64,000 nt of DNA from Apiosordaria backusii (GCA_030549205.1 JAUKTV010000004.1:2728001-2792000); one strand, 5' to 3'. Shown: positions 35,223 through 47,100, numbered from the stretch's first letter. The notes: a model not told the origin generated them from the letters alone. Made by a program: numbers and translations.

Positions 35223-36380
35223 GCCATTTATATCACGAAACTGGACACCACCCACCTCATTGTACTCCTATATCAGGCTCAAATAATGAGTCAGAGAGCC
35301 CAGTTTCCCGGCCCAGCCAATGAAACAAATATTTTTGCCCGAAGGCTAAAACTATTATTCTGCATGTTTATCGTGGTACAAATATTGTTTTGTTTTAATA
35401 TCCCCAAAAAAACTATACCAGCCGTCTTCAGGAGTGAGGCTGCGCTGTTATACCACAGCTGTGGTTTTTTAGAGAGCCCAGGAGAATCAGGGAGAGGCAC
35501 ATTACATGGAAGACATGTAGAAACATAAGTGCGTGACACAGAGTTAGATCCTATGTCTTGAAGCCAGAAACTCGCATATCCTGCAGTGTTTCTCACGAGA
35601 TAAACAAAGATGTTCAACGCATGAAGTACTCATTTGGTGCAAGAAACAAAATCACCGGGCACTTACACGTGAAAGGATGCTTAATTCCCAGCAATGACGA
35701 AGTTGCCGTTCGGCCAATAAGCTTCGGCCCCCACCCTCCAGATGGGCAGCTTGTCAACCCTTGTCCAGTGTCGAGTTCCAGTGAGTGCAGCGCCGCCGGC
35801 ACCCTTCGCGCCTCGCGTCGGGTCCCCGAAATTTGTTGACACGAAACAGCTCTTCTAGAAATTCCAAATCCTCGAGCGATCACCAAACATACTGACGAAC
35901 ATAGACGGGCCTCAAGATTTCCAACGACGACTTCCCCAAGGCCTCCCAGCTTGTCGCGCGCACCAACAAAAGCGAAGCTTCCAAGCACCCTTCGCGCCGC
36001 TTTGACTTCGAACACAATAGCCCAACAGCTTTGACGACTCCATTTTCCTCCAAGTCCCCGCGCACCTCCCCCGCAGACACAATCTCGATAACGACCTCCA
36101 CCGCCTTGCGTCCCGACCGGCATCCGACCACCTCGAACTGCAACAGGAGACAAGACAATACCAACCCCCTTTCGGTGTGGTGGAGGATGCGTGCGAATGT
36201 AGCTTTACGGACCGGGAACTGCATGCTGGGAAATACCACGAGGGACTAGATTGCTCGACTACCAACTACTCATTCATCTGACGAGCTGCTTGTCCCTTCT
36301 GCCCTGAGCCCAACATAACTCGCGCGTGCACACCAAACGGCCGTTTTACATAAGGGGGAGACACTTTACAAGTTGCGACC
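35223..36380. other. Intergenic region and kinesin promoter/leader
   Basis: 1.16 kb containing the 3' UTR of the aminopeptidase and the promoter and leader of the kinesin gene. It includes the short palindrome CCACAGCTGTGG at 35453-35464. Open frames on both strands (for example 35614-36153, -) show no domain and are treated as chance. Confidence 0.5.
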
Positions 36381-39300
36381 ATGGCTCCGGGCGCGGGGCC
36401 CGCTGGGGGAGGGGGAGGAAATATCAAGGTGGTGGTCCGATGTCGTCCTTTCAATTCAAGAGGTGAGCCGACCTAATCCCTCCTGTATTGGAGGCCGATA
36501 GGAACAACTTAAACTGACATATGTCTCCGGGAAGAACATGACCGAAACGCAAAATGTATTATCGAAATGAAAGGAAACCAAACCATCCTCACCCCTCCGG
36601 ATGCCAGCGCGGGTGGAGGGAAATTAAGCGGGAAGGACTCGGCTCCAAAAGCGTTCGCGTTCGACAAGTCATACTGGTCCTTCGATAAAAGCGCTCCAAA
36701 CTATGCTGGTCAAAACAACCTCTTCGATGACCTGGGCCGACCGTTGCTCGACAATGCCTTCCAGGGGTATAACAACTGTATCTTCGCCTACGGTCAGACC
36801 GGTTCGGGAAAATCATACTCGATGATGGGTTATGGAAAAGACGCGGGTATCATCCCAATGATTTGCCAGGACATGTTCGAAAGGATCAAGGTGATGCAGC
36901 AAGACAAGAATCTGAAGTGTACGGTGGAGGTGTCGTATCTCGAAATCTACAACGAGAGAGTACGCGATTTGCTGAACCCGGCAAATAAGGGCAATCTCAA
37001 AGTCAGAGAGCACCCTTCCACGGGTCCGTATGTCGAGGATTTGGCCAAATTGGTGGTAGGGAGCTTCCAAGAGATTGAGAACCTGATGGACGAGGGCAAC
37101 AAGGCGAGAACGGTGGCGGCCACGAACATGAACGAAACATCGAGTAGATCCCACGCCGTTTTCACCCTCATGCTCACCCAAAAAAGATTCGATCCCGAGA
37201 CGAAGATGGAGATGGAAAAGGCTGCAAAGATCTCCCTGGTTGATTTGGCTGGTTCGGAAAGAGCAACCTCGACAGGCGCAACGGGCGCGAGATTAAAAGA
37301 AGGCGCCGAAATCAACAGATCTCTTTCAACACTTGGTCGTGTGATTGCAGCGTTGGCTGATCTATCAACCAACAAGAAAAAGAAAGGCGCTTCAGGCCAG
37401 GTACCATATCGAGACAGTGTTCTTACTTGGTTACTAAAAGACTCGCTCGGCGGCAACAGTATGACGGCCATGATAGCAGCCGTCAGTCCGGCAGATATCA
37501 ACTACGACGAGACCTTGAGTACGCTGCGGTATGCTGACTCTGCCAAGCGCATCAAGAACCACGCAGTTGTCAACGAAGACGCCAATGCCAGAATGATTCG
37601 CGAACTGAAAGAGGAGCTGGCACAGCTCAGGAACAAACTTGGAGGTGGTGGAGGAGCTCCAGGGATGCCGGTAGAGTCTTACCCGGAAGGTACGCCTCTT
37701 GAACAGCAAATCGTCAGTATCACGGCACCAGATGGTACAATCAAAAAGGTCTCGAAGGCGGAAATTGCGGAGCAGCTCAACCAGAGCGAGAAGCTTTTGC
37801 AGGATCTTAACCAGACCTGGGAACAAAAGCTGGCCAAAACGGAAGAGATCCACAAGGAGCGCGAGTCTGCGCTCGAGGAGCTGGGTATCAGCATCGAAAA
37901 GGGCTTCATCGGCATGTCTACACCCAAAAAGATGCCTCATCTTGTCAACTTATCAGACGACCCGCTCTTGGCCGAGTGCCTTGTTTACAACCTCAAACCC
38001 GGAAGCACGACGGTTGGCAACGTCGAGTCCAACGCTGACCACCAAGCAAACATTCGTCTGAACGGATCCAAAATTCTCCACGAGCACTGCACCTTTGAGA
38101 ATGCGCCTGATGGGACTGTTACGGTCATTCCAAAGGAAGGAGCGGCGGTCATGGTCAACGGCAAACGGGTGACGGAGCCTTACCAGTTGCACTCTGGATA
38201 TCGCATTATTTTGGGTGACTTCCATATTTTCAGATTCAACCACCCGCTTGAGGCCCGTGCAGAGAGACAAGAGCGTGCTGAGCAGAGTCTTTTGCGGCAA
38301 TCCGTCACTGCAAGCCAACTCCAAGCACTTGAGCGAACCTCGCCCACTCCCAGCCCCAGACCTGGTCATGACAGGAGTCTTAGCACGGCCATCTCGGACT
38401 TTGGCGGGAGCCGCCCTGACTCTCCTTCCCCATTCATGCGCAATCCCAGGGAGGCAGATTGGTCTTTTGCGCGTAGAGAAGCGGCCGGGGCCATCCTGGG
38501 GACAGACCAAAACTTCGCCAGTCTGTCAGACGAAGAACTCAATGCCCTGTTTGAAGAAGTCCAGCGAGTCCGGGCGGAACGCGTTAATGGCCGAGATGAC
38601 AACGAGGATATGGAGTCAATGGCATCGTTCCCTGTCAGGGAGAAATACATGTCGACGGGTACGCTGGACAACTTCTCGCTCGACACGGCGCTGACCATGC
38701 CGTCCACCCCTAAGCAGGGCGAGGCAGAGGATAAGCTGCGAGAAATTCGCGAGGAGATGCAGACACAGCTAGAGAAGCAAAAGGAAGAATTCCACGAGCA
38801 GATCAAGAGTGCTGAAGCGGCAAATGTGGAGGTGGCAGAGATCAAGAAGGAGAAGGCCAAAATGGAGGAGACACTGGTGCAGATCAAGGCCGAGATGCAA
38901 AAGCAGCTGGAGGTGCAGAGGCAGGAGTTTGAGAAGAAAATTGAGAAGCTGGATCCCCTCAAGAGGCCAAAGCCCAAGCCGAGACTTTCAGAGGAGGAAA
39001 TTGAGAAGGCAAAGGTTGCCGTTAAGCATTGGAGGGGCAGACACTACGTGCAGATGGCCGAGGCAGTCCTTCAGCACGCTTCCACGCTGAAGGAGGCGCA
39101 GATCATGAGCCACGAGCTGGACGAACATGTTGTTTTCCAGTTCACCGTGGTGGACGTGGGCCATATGCTGTGTTCATCCTACGACATGGTCCTTAACGGG
39201 CTGACCGGCGAAGGGGAAGATATGGCGCTCGAGGACGCCGCCAAGCCGTGCATAGGGATACGGGTCATTGACTACAAGCACAGCGTGATTCATCTTTGGA

Positions 39301-41714
39301 GCATCGAGAAGCTCTATGACAGGGTGAGGCGGATGCGGCAGATGTATCAGTACTTGGACCAGCCGGAATATGCTCAGCACCTCAGTTTAGATAACCCCTT
39401 TATTGAGGACTGCATGCCGCAGTATACCCTGGTTGGTGAGGTTGACGTCCCCCTCAAGGCTGTTTTTGAGAGCCGGGTTCAGGATTTCACTCTTGACGTG
39501 TTCTCACCATACACATCGCACACGATCGGCATCATCAAGTTGGCGCTGGAGCCCTCTAGCGCGCGGGCGCCTACCAACACTCTCAAGTTTAACATCGTTA
39601 TGCACGAGATGCTTGGGTTCCCGGAGCGGGAGGGTACGGAGGTGCATGCTCAACTTTTCATTCCAGGTATCTCGGAGGACGGCATCACAACTACGCAGAT
39701 GATCAAGGACTTTGATGAGGGTCCCATCCGATTTGAGAGCGTTCATAGTATGAGCGTTCCTTTGTTTGCGCCACCCCAGACTGCGCTTCGCGTGGCTATC
39801 TTTGCTAGAGTGTCTGCCATGCACCTCGACAAACTACTCAGTTGGGACGACATGCGGGACGCTGTGCCTACCAACCAGAAGCCCAAGGCTCCTAGAATCA
39901 GCGAGACACAGTTTTACACCGAGGAGAAACATGATCTGCTCGCTCGAGCGCAGATTTTGGAGCTAAATGAGGAGGGCGAGTACGTACCTGTCGAAGTCAC
40001 GCAGACGAGCGAGATGGATAATGGCACTTTCCAGCTGCATCAAGGCCTTCAACGGCGCATCTCCGTCAATCTCACCCACAGCTCTGGTGATGCCCTGCCG
40101 TGGGACGATGTGGCCAACATGCGGGTGGGTAAGATCCAGCTGCTGGATAGCGCTGGGAAGTCACCCGACATGGGCTCTTCTGGTCCCGATCTCCCTCTCA
40201 AGCTGTCGTCCAAGCCAGTGTTTCGGACAAACGCCAACGGTACTAGGGGCCTGACACTTGTCGGTCAGTGGGACTCAAGTTTGCACAACTCACTTCTGCT
40301 TGACAGGGTGACTTCAGAAAAGTACCGGGTGCAGATGACGGTCTCCTGGGAGATTTTGTCCGAGAAGCTGGCTGAACCGATGAAGTTTTCCATCAATCTC
40401 TGTGTTCAAATTGTGTCTCGGTCGTTTGTGCGACAGACATCCATGTTTTCGTCCCTTTGGCAAAACGTGCGGTTTGTCCACTCTTGCACGGGCATTTTCA
40501 CTCTGCAGATGCGGCCTGCGCCTATTAAGAGGGCGGGTGATTTGTGGAGGATGAATAGCCAGCATGACTACGTCAAGGGAGAAGAGTTGCTCACAGCTTG
40601 GACGCCACGGGGCGTTTCTCTTGTGGCTGACTTTATTAGGTCGAGGAGGAAAAAGCAAATGATGAGCGAAATGGCAGTTATCCAGTCGCTCATGAAGAAA
40701 TATGGTTATGGGGAGAATGGTCACCTCAACGGCAACGGAATTGATGGGGCAGCGGACGACGACCTTTTACCGCCCCCGAAAATCAACAGCGACGCTGACT
40801 CCATTGCGGAGCTGCTGAAGGATGATACCCCTGAGGTATCGCCATCTACGTCTCCTGTTACCTCTCACTCTGAACCAGTCAGAGATGACGAAGAAGCTCC
40901 TGAATCAATGACGATTGAGGAACCGACTCCCCCGGCAGAGGAAGAGAGACCAAAGCCAGAGTATGATGAAAGGCAAACTGCTCTGTTGAACAAGTGCCTT
41001 AAGCTCTGGCAGCGTTACCCAGACACTACGCTCAAACTTATTTCGCCGGAAAACACTGACCCTCCAGAGGATGGCATCGCATCCGAGAACAACCCCAACG
41101 GCAACGGCAATGATCATCACTATAGCGCCCCGACCTTCGTCGCCACCGTCATCCGAGTCCCCAAGAACCCCTCCGTCCTCAAAGGCGGTTATCTCTTGGT
41201 CCCCAACGCAGACTCAACCCGCTGGGTCAAGCGCTTTGTCGAGCTGCGCCGTCCCTACCTTCACATTCACTCTGTCAGTGACGGTGAAGAAATCGGCATC
41301 GTCAGCCTCCGCAACGCCCGAGTTGACTCTCAACCTGGCATCTTGGGGCTATTGCACTCCCAACAGGACTACGACCACAACAACTTTGACCCTGACAATG
41401 TTGCTCAACAGCAGTCCGGAGGTGTCGTGGGCGGGATGGCGTCCACGGCAACAGGCTTGATCTCGTCTCTGACAGGGACACAATCCGGACAAGGGCAGGG
41501 GATTAGCAGGCTCAGCGAACGGCTGCAGGCGGGCGTGTTTGCCATTTACGGGACGGATAACACGTGGCTGTTTGCAGCACGGAGCGAGAGGGACAAGCTG
41601 GAGTGGATTTTCAGGATTGATCAGAGTTTTGCGCAGACGGGGAGCACACCGGCGGGCAGTGTCATGGGGGGTGGGAGTAACAGTGGGACTGCTAGTCCCA
41701 TGCCGAGGTGGTGA
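36381..41714 (+). CDS. Kinesin-3 (Unc104/KIF1 type) vesicle and endosome motor
   Basis: A plus-end-directed microtubule motor; in filamentous fungi this class moves endosomes and vesicles. There are two exons, 36381-36462 and 36535-41714, joined across a 72-nt intron (GTGAGC donor, GGGAAG acceptor), giving 1753 residues. The N-terminus is Gly-rich, then NIKVVVRCRPFNSRE opens the motor domain (about 15-370). P-loop GQTGSGKS is at 114-121, switch I NETSSRSH near 227 and switch II DLAGSE near 264. The neck follows. A Forkhead-associated domain covers about 506-600, with a coiled coil at 759-833 (EEMQTQLEKQKEEFHEQIKS). The KIF1B and DUF3694-like central parts come next, and a C-terminal PH domain covers about 1570-1730 (GGYLLVPNADSTRWVKRFVE), which binds phosphoinositides on cargo. 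All domains are intact. Confidence 0.96.
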
Positions 41715-42360
41715 GCAGGGTGAAGAAATGGTGAAATGGGATGGATGGATGGGAAAAGGGAGATACCCAGGACTTTTTTCTTTCTTTCATTTTTAAACTT
41801 TTTTGGTATGAAGAACCTGGATCCATGAGCTGCCGCTTACCAAGACACTGGACAAGAGAAGGTTTTGCTATAGATGGCTTTTTAAACGATGGCATAGAAA
41901 GAGCTTTTTCTTTTTTGCAGACTCATGTTTTAGGCAAGCTTTCCTTTTTTGGTACATGAGATATATGTATATAGCTAGTTAGTTAGCATGGTTGCACGCA
42001 ACACACATAGGGCATGGGACAGAGATGTTGAAGTAGGATAGGGTGGGAATGACGGGATGTGTATGAGGTTATGGAATTTGATCACATCTATATATACATG
42101 AAACCTGACCAGTGCTGGTGATTTGAGCAAGATGTGATGTCTATCTGCAAGGGAAGGGGGTGATGTGTTTTGGCACCCGAAGAAAGAAGGGGGTTCATTG
42201 CGTCCCTTTTCATACGCAAAGGTGAGTTCCAGTGACTTCAAGAGTGCGTTTCAAGGGTTATCCCAAAACTGAGGTCGCTGAGCATGGAAAAGAATGATTC
42301 TTAAGCAACTGTCCGGAGGTGAAAGACATCGATATAAACCCAAATCAATACCCATCTTTC
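41715..42360. other. Kinesin 3' UTR and 5S rRNA upstream region
   Basis: 646 bp of non-coding DNA. It includes A/T-rich sequence with TATATGTATATAG near 41963, fitting a 3' UTR. The last 30 bp hold the TATA-like element of the 5S gene. Confidence 0.5.
42331..42340 (+). promoter_or_regulatory. TATA-like element upstream of the 5S rRNA gene
   Basis: GATATAAACC lies 21-30 bp before the 5S start, where fungal dispersed 5S genes often carry a TATA-like pol III element. The second 5S copy has no obvious equivalent. Confidence 0.55.
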
Positions 42361-42479
42361 ACATACGACCATACGCAGCTGAAAATACGGGATCCCGTCC
42401 GCTCTCCCCTAGTCAAACAGCTGACGGCCGGACTAGTACTCAGGTGGGTGACCACTGGGGAATCCCCGGTGTTGTATGT
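42361..42479 (+). rRNA. 5S ribosomal RNA
   Basis: 119 nt that match the fungal 5S pattern throughout: it starts ACATACGACC, contains the internal control region GTCCGCTCTCCC, then GGTGGGTGACCAC and GGGAATCCCCGGTG, and ends GTTGTATGT. The two ends pair as helix I. A TTTT pol III terminator follows within 10 bp. 5S genes are dispersed singly in many Sordariomycetes rather than kept in the rDNA repeat, which fits this isolated copy. Helix pairing and comparison with the copy at 46801-46919 suggest it is functional. Confidence 0.95.
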
Positions 42480-43568
42480 TTTGGCTTTTTTGGGATCCAT
42501 TTTGGCTCCATCGCGAAGTCTTGGCGTTGTGAGTAGGTTGGGGTTGGTTGGGATACGGGATGATGAGATGCTGTTTGGCTGTATGTTGTTATTTTACTGT
42601 GATTGGGAAATTTCTTTTGGTTGTTGAATTGATCATGTGGTCTATCCCATAATAACTAGCGAGGGTATTTTGAGGTTCGTGGTTCAAACACCGATTCAGG
42701 GGCTCAGGGGTTTAGGGGCGCAGATCTCGATGTAAACAAACAACAGCAGTGATGGCCAAACGTCTCGAATATATTGAGTGACATTCTAAAGCTAAATTCA
42801 TCACATTAGAGGTACAACATAACATATTCTCCGCCCCCCACAAGCTTGCGTTTTTATGCCTCCCCGGGTTCAAGAAGTTATCAACTTGGCCTCTTGCACG
42901 GTTCTCTCGTGCAGTACATTCGAGTTAAATGGATCAGCAATATGCATAGTATTTCCTGTTATCGTAATTGATCTGTTCATTTTCAGTGCTTCCTATCAAA
43001 TAGTCAGTCCGAGGATTTATGGGGCAAGTGTGATATTGTGTAACCTCCTGAATGTCATGGTTTCGTTTTTTGCTTGCCGCCGTACAGCACTTTTAAGTTC
43101 CTGTGGGACAGGCCCACTATTACCGTCAGCTTTCATGTTGTCTGTTGCAGTGTGCTCGGCCTTAACCTTTCTTCTTGGAGCATATCATGAACAGATTCAT
43201 CAGTCGGTCTGCTTCAAGTGATTGCGTGCCACAATTGCACCTGCTACCAATCTCTTTTTTTAGTCAATAATCGCATTCTTAAACTTGACAGCAGATCCCT
43301 TCCCGTATTGTTAGGTCAAAATTGCGAGAATAGACACAATTGAAACCAACCGCAGCCCAAATACCAAGGCCGTCATCGATTGACAAGCGTCACTTCCCTC
43401 ACATATAAAGCTACCTATCATCCATCTCTCTCATAAGGCTCCACCTGGTTCTAACACACGCACATTTCAACCTAGACGGTGCTCATCGAGTTTCTCTTCG
43501 TTCGTTCCACCATAACAATAACCTACCTTACCAATACAAAGAAGACAGGAGCTTTCGGACTAGCCAAA
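42480..43568. other. Intergenic region with a short hydrophobic open frame
   Basis: An ATG-started frame at 42856-43221 (+, 121 codons) predicts three hydrophobic stretches (for example ICIVFPVIVIDLFIFSASY and LPSAFMLSVAVCSALTFLLG). I do not recognise it; it may be a small membrane protein or chance. From about 43380 the DNA is the promoter of the next gene, with a TATA-type ACATATAAAG near 43400, about 165 bp before its ATG. Confidence 0.35.
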
Positions 43569-44118
43569 ATGCCACCGAAAACTGCAACCACCACGCAAGT
43601 GACTGGCTCGCACTTCATCGGCGAGGGGAGAACGCTGAGCGGGTCGGGAGTCACTCAGACGGCCCCCGCGAACAAGGCAACTGTGAGCACCTAGTCTTGC
43701 ACGAGACAATTACTGTCCCATGTCTAGTACCAAGGTACTTGTTCAACCATCACTAACTCAGCACACCTTTAGGTTTCGATAGACGCTACTAGGCATAAGG
43801 GGAATAACGTGAGCTCGAACGTCAATTATGGCGGACAACAGAAGGTGAAGATTGTAAAATTCGGTAGGTCCCTACCTTGGCTTTCTCCTCGGTGGTATCC
43901 TGGGTTGTTGGAGTACACGGAGTATTTAGTTTCGCCTGCTGATATAGAACTGCGTATCATCATTTCTAGGCGCCACCAGTGCGAGCGATGCCAAAACGCA
44001 TTTGAATGCGCCGATTGATCCGAAGGTCTCGGACTCAACTCACAATGGAAATAATTTCAAAGCGAATGTGCTTTATCGCGGGTCCAAACAGGAACTTGAG
44101 GAGCTTATTTATGAGTAG
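43569..44118 (+). CDS. Small three-exon gene, 118 residues, internal Gly/Asn repeat, unknown function
   Basis: The exons are 43569-43682, 43773-43863 and 43970-44118. Splice signals are good: GTGAGC and GTAGGT donors, a CACTAAC branch and CTTTAG in intron 1, TTCTAG in intron 2, and phases 0 and 1 that keep one open frame to TAG. The product starts MPPKTATTTQVTGSHFIGEG and ends ELEELIYE. Two segments about 49 residues apart look alike: 42-61 (DATRHKGNNVSSNVNYGG) and 91-108 (DSTHNGNNFKANVLYRG). An N-terminal Gly-rich GEGRTLSGSG precedes them. No signal peptide or membrane segment. Short Gly/Asn-rich duplicated motifs occur in fungal amyloid-signalling proteins, but I cannot match this to a named motif, so the function is open. 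Confidence 0.68.
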
Positions 44119-45215
44119 CGATGTAAACTAGATACATGTAGGTGCGGCGGCTATAGGTCTTTGGAGAAGGACTTTTGAGAAGACAATATAACATGGATTA
44201 AACTCGACTAGGTATACCGGCTGCCTGAAAGTGTGTGTGTGCTACCTACCTTAAGTAGGTCTCTATCTCTACGGGGGCTTAGTGCTCAATGAGAAGTTCA
44301 CCCATGAGCTCAAAACATCTGTACGAGTACTCGCTCAGAGCCCGGAGGTCAGTCAGGGCATCCGGATGATGCACCACCTTTGCCTTAGAGGTGAACCCCT
44401 CGACCTTTCAGAATCCGAGCTTTGAGGACAAGCGCCGGATGTTGTTTGGTGGGCTTTCTTTTCTCAGGTTTGGTCTATTTTAGACTCGAAGGTTTTAAGC
44501 TTGGCTCTGCTTCGATGCGGTGCTTTCTAAGAAAAGTAGTGGCGCGCAAGAATAAGAGGTTGTGTCGAAACAACCTTTAGAGACTAAGACGGCTAAGAAC
44601 TGCACTTTTCGATGTACGCGGCTACAAAACCAAGATCTCTGTATCTCGATTACCGACCTCAACAGCCGAACGCAACCTGACGGGTGCGGATGCGGTAGCG
44701 CCTCCCCGGCAAAATGCGTGCAAACCAAGATCCCGGGGAAGACGGGCAAGGGTAATTTCCCACGTGCTAATCACCCAGTCGAGCTCCGGCGAACATCGCG
44801 GGTCTGGTTTACGCTTCTCTGATACCAACTGGTGGCAAATATTTGACCGGGGAAGCGCACAAATGGCTTGTATATGCAAGAAGATGAATTACTGCGCACG
44901 CAGTGACGATCGATTGATGATGGGTGATCGAGATCTTGACTGAACCGGGAACTAGGAAAGTCGTGTTGCGGAGTCTGGAAGATATTCACTTTATCGAGAA
45001 GAGAATATGAAGAATTTATGCGCGAGGATATTAAGAGGGGTGGTTTAAGGGGTGAAGTACCGGTGTGAGGTAGCATGGCATGGGCATGACGACGACAAGG
45101 AGAAAGTATAAGAAGAGGAAAGAGTATATCTTGGACATCTTTAGAACAGGAGAAGTCAACGATCGCGTTCCATCAGCATCTGCCATTTGTCTGTAGATAC
45201 CTTATCTGTGTCAAG
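44119..45215. other. Intergenic region
   Basis: 1.1 kb between the small gene and the secreted hydrolase. It contains a GT run (44231-44240) beside a near-palindrome ACCTACCTTAAGTAGGT (44244-44260). Open frames on both strands (44495-44749, 44771-45076) have no known domain. The last ~150 bp should be the promoter of the hydrolase. Confidence 0.45.
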
Positions 45216-46534
45216 ATGCAGCTCAAGTCGCTCGTCCTTGCTCTAGCAACGGCCGCTGGCATCAGCCAGGCCAACCCCATCTCTCCCCGCCAAGGAGTCA
45301 GTCTCCTCTACGTCGCATCTTCCTCTCATTGCATTTTCCCTATCGCGCCTTCACTCTATTGCACCTTCGCTATTGCACCTTCCCTCCATTGCACCTTGCC
45401 TCCATTGCACCTTCCGTCCATTGTGCCTTCCAACCCTTGCACCTTCCCACCATTGCACCTTGCCACCATTGCACCTTCCCACCATTGCACCTTCCCACCA
45501 TGCCCTTCCCACCATGCCCTTCCCTCAATTGCCCTTTCCTTCCGTCCCTTACCTCCTTTAACACATTAACACATTAGCATATTAACACATTCACACATTA
45601 GCATATTAACACATTCACACATTACCCCTTTTCACCATTACCCTTTCTGCCCCGTTGCCCCTACTCACCATTTCGCCATTATTACCTATTGTACCCCTAC
45701 TAACCATCCCAACACAACTAGCCCACTGGCAACGGTCCCTTCGCTCCCGCCTACTACACCACCGATTCCTCCCTCAACGGGCACACCCTTTACCTCCCCC
45801 GCAACGTCCCCCAAGACGCCAAAATCCCCGTCCTCATTTGGGGTAACGGCGCCTGCTCCGCCAACGGCCTGTCCTTCCTCAACTTCCTGACTCAAATTGC
45901 CTCCCATGGCGTATTCGTCATCTCCTCCGGCTCCCCCAACGGTCAAGGATCCACCAACGCCCAGATGATGACCCGCGCCATCGACTGGGTCACCAACCCC
46001 ACCACTAAAGAGCGGTATCCATGGTTGGAGACGTCTCGGATCTCCGTCTCAGGGATGAGCTGTGGCGGTGTGGAGGCTTACACTGCCGGAGTCGACGATA
46101 ACAGGGTGACCACCATCGGAATTTACAACTCTGGTCTGTTGAGCGAGCAGGAGAGCAGGAACATTGCCCCGAGGATCAACAAGCCGATTTTCTACTTTTT
46201 GGGAGGGACTAGTGATATCGCTTATAACAATGTAGGTGCTTCACTTTTGAGGCCCAGAGCAACAACTGACAAAAAACAACAGGGTGAGAGGGACTACAGA
46301 CTTCTCCCGCAGTCCACACCGACCTGGAAGGGCAACTTGAACGTGGGGCACGGCGGAACGTATGGCGACCAAAACGGCGGGAAGTTTGGTGTTGCTGCTG
46401 TGAGGTTCTATCAGTGGACTCTGAGGGGTAATGCAACTGCTGCCAACTTCTTCACCAACAACCAAGAGGCGAACCAAGATGGGTGGAGTGTAGAGAGCAG
46501 GAGCTTGGGGAATTTGAGGGTGAATCCTATTTGA
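45216..46534 (+). CDS. Secreted alpha/beta-hydrolase with minisatellite-filled first intron
   Basis: There are three exons: 45216-45296, 45722-46231 and 46283-46534 (280 residues). Exon 1 encodes a signal peptide and a dibasic-type pro-region end (MQLKSLVLALATAAGISQA…SPRQG). The mature domain starts TGNGPFAPAYYTTDSSLNGH, an alpha/beta-hydrolase layout. The nucleophile elbow is GMSCGG (Ser in G-x-S-x-G), and the likely His is in LNVGHGGTYGD near the C-terminus. It resembles extracellular fungal hydrolases of the dienelactone-hydrolase/PHB-depolymerase-like kind; the substrate is unknown. Intron 1 is 425 nt, against 51 nt for intron 2. It has a GTCAGT donor and a strong CTACTAAC branch before ACTAG, and is mostly tandem repeats. 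Other donors in that intron are possible, so the last codon of exon 1 is less sure. Confidence 0.82.
45329..45545 (+). repeat. Minisatellite, ~16-nt unit, inside intron 1
   Basis: About twelve imperfect copies of a unit close to TTGCACCTTCCCACCA, with shortened TGCCCTTCCCACCA copies at the end. The strand is pyrimidine-rich. It creates long open frames in all phases on both strands, which are not genes. Confidence 0.85.
45558..45626 (+). repeat. AT-rich tandem repeat inside intron 1
   Basis: Copies of an ~8-nt unit of the type TAACACAT, TCACACAT and TAGCATAT. A longer unit, AGCATATTAACACATTCACA plus CATT, occurs twice in a row. Confidence 0.8.
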
Positions 46535-46800
46535 GATGATCTCACCTACTTGAGGTAAAGAACGGTTCGGAGACCGGGCGCTGAAAAGGGGATAGGGGGT
46601 AGGGAAGACAGCAAAAAGGGCACAAACAGTCAGGGCTGCGGAGGTACACTTTGCACTCAACTTACAAATAACCAATGTTGCCTACATAATCTTGCTTGTG
46701 TGCCTGTCTATGTTGGTTTTCAAGTTCGTAAAAGATGGTTGATGTAAAGGGGTAAAAGGGGGTGCCAAGACTTGGTGATGGGGTCAAAATGGAGACAAAA

Positions 46801-46919
46801 ACACACAACACCAGGGATTCCCCAGTGGTCACCCACCTGAGTACTAGTCTGGCGATCAGTTGTTTGACTAGGGGAGAGCGGACGGGATCCCGTATTTTCA
46901 ACTGTCTATGGCCGTATGT
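46801..46919 (-). rRNA. 5S ribosomal RNA, second isotype
   Basis: 119 nt on the minus strand with the full 5S layout: ACATACGGCC start, GTCCGCTCTCCC, GGTGGGTGACCAC, and a GGTGTTGTGTGT end followed by a T run. It differs from the copy at 42361-42479 at about a dozen positions. Four of the differences are paired changes that keep helices intact, so this looks like a functional isotype rather than a decayed copy. No TATA-like element is evident 25-30 bp upstream. Confidence 0.9.
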
Positions 46920-47100
46920 GATTTTTTGGTCTGGAAAGCAGCATTAAAGAGGTAGTCTCACCTACTGTATCAGACTACAAACGAGAATGATTTACTCGAA
47001 GATCCCTTCACGCACCTAGACACGCACCACATACTGTCGCTGGCACTGAGGAGAAATCTCTCGTAAAAGTTAGATCGATGAACGCCCCCTTGCCCTTATC

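Noticed and set aside
45329..45626. Regularly spaced repeats that could suggest a CRISPR-like array
   Set aside because: Units are directly tandem with no spacers, in a eukaryotic intron; it is a minisatellite.
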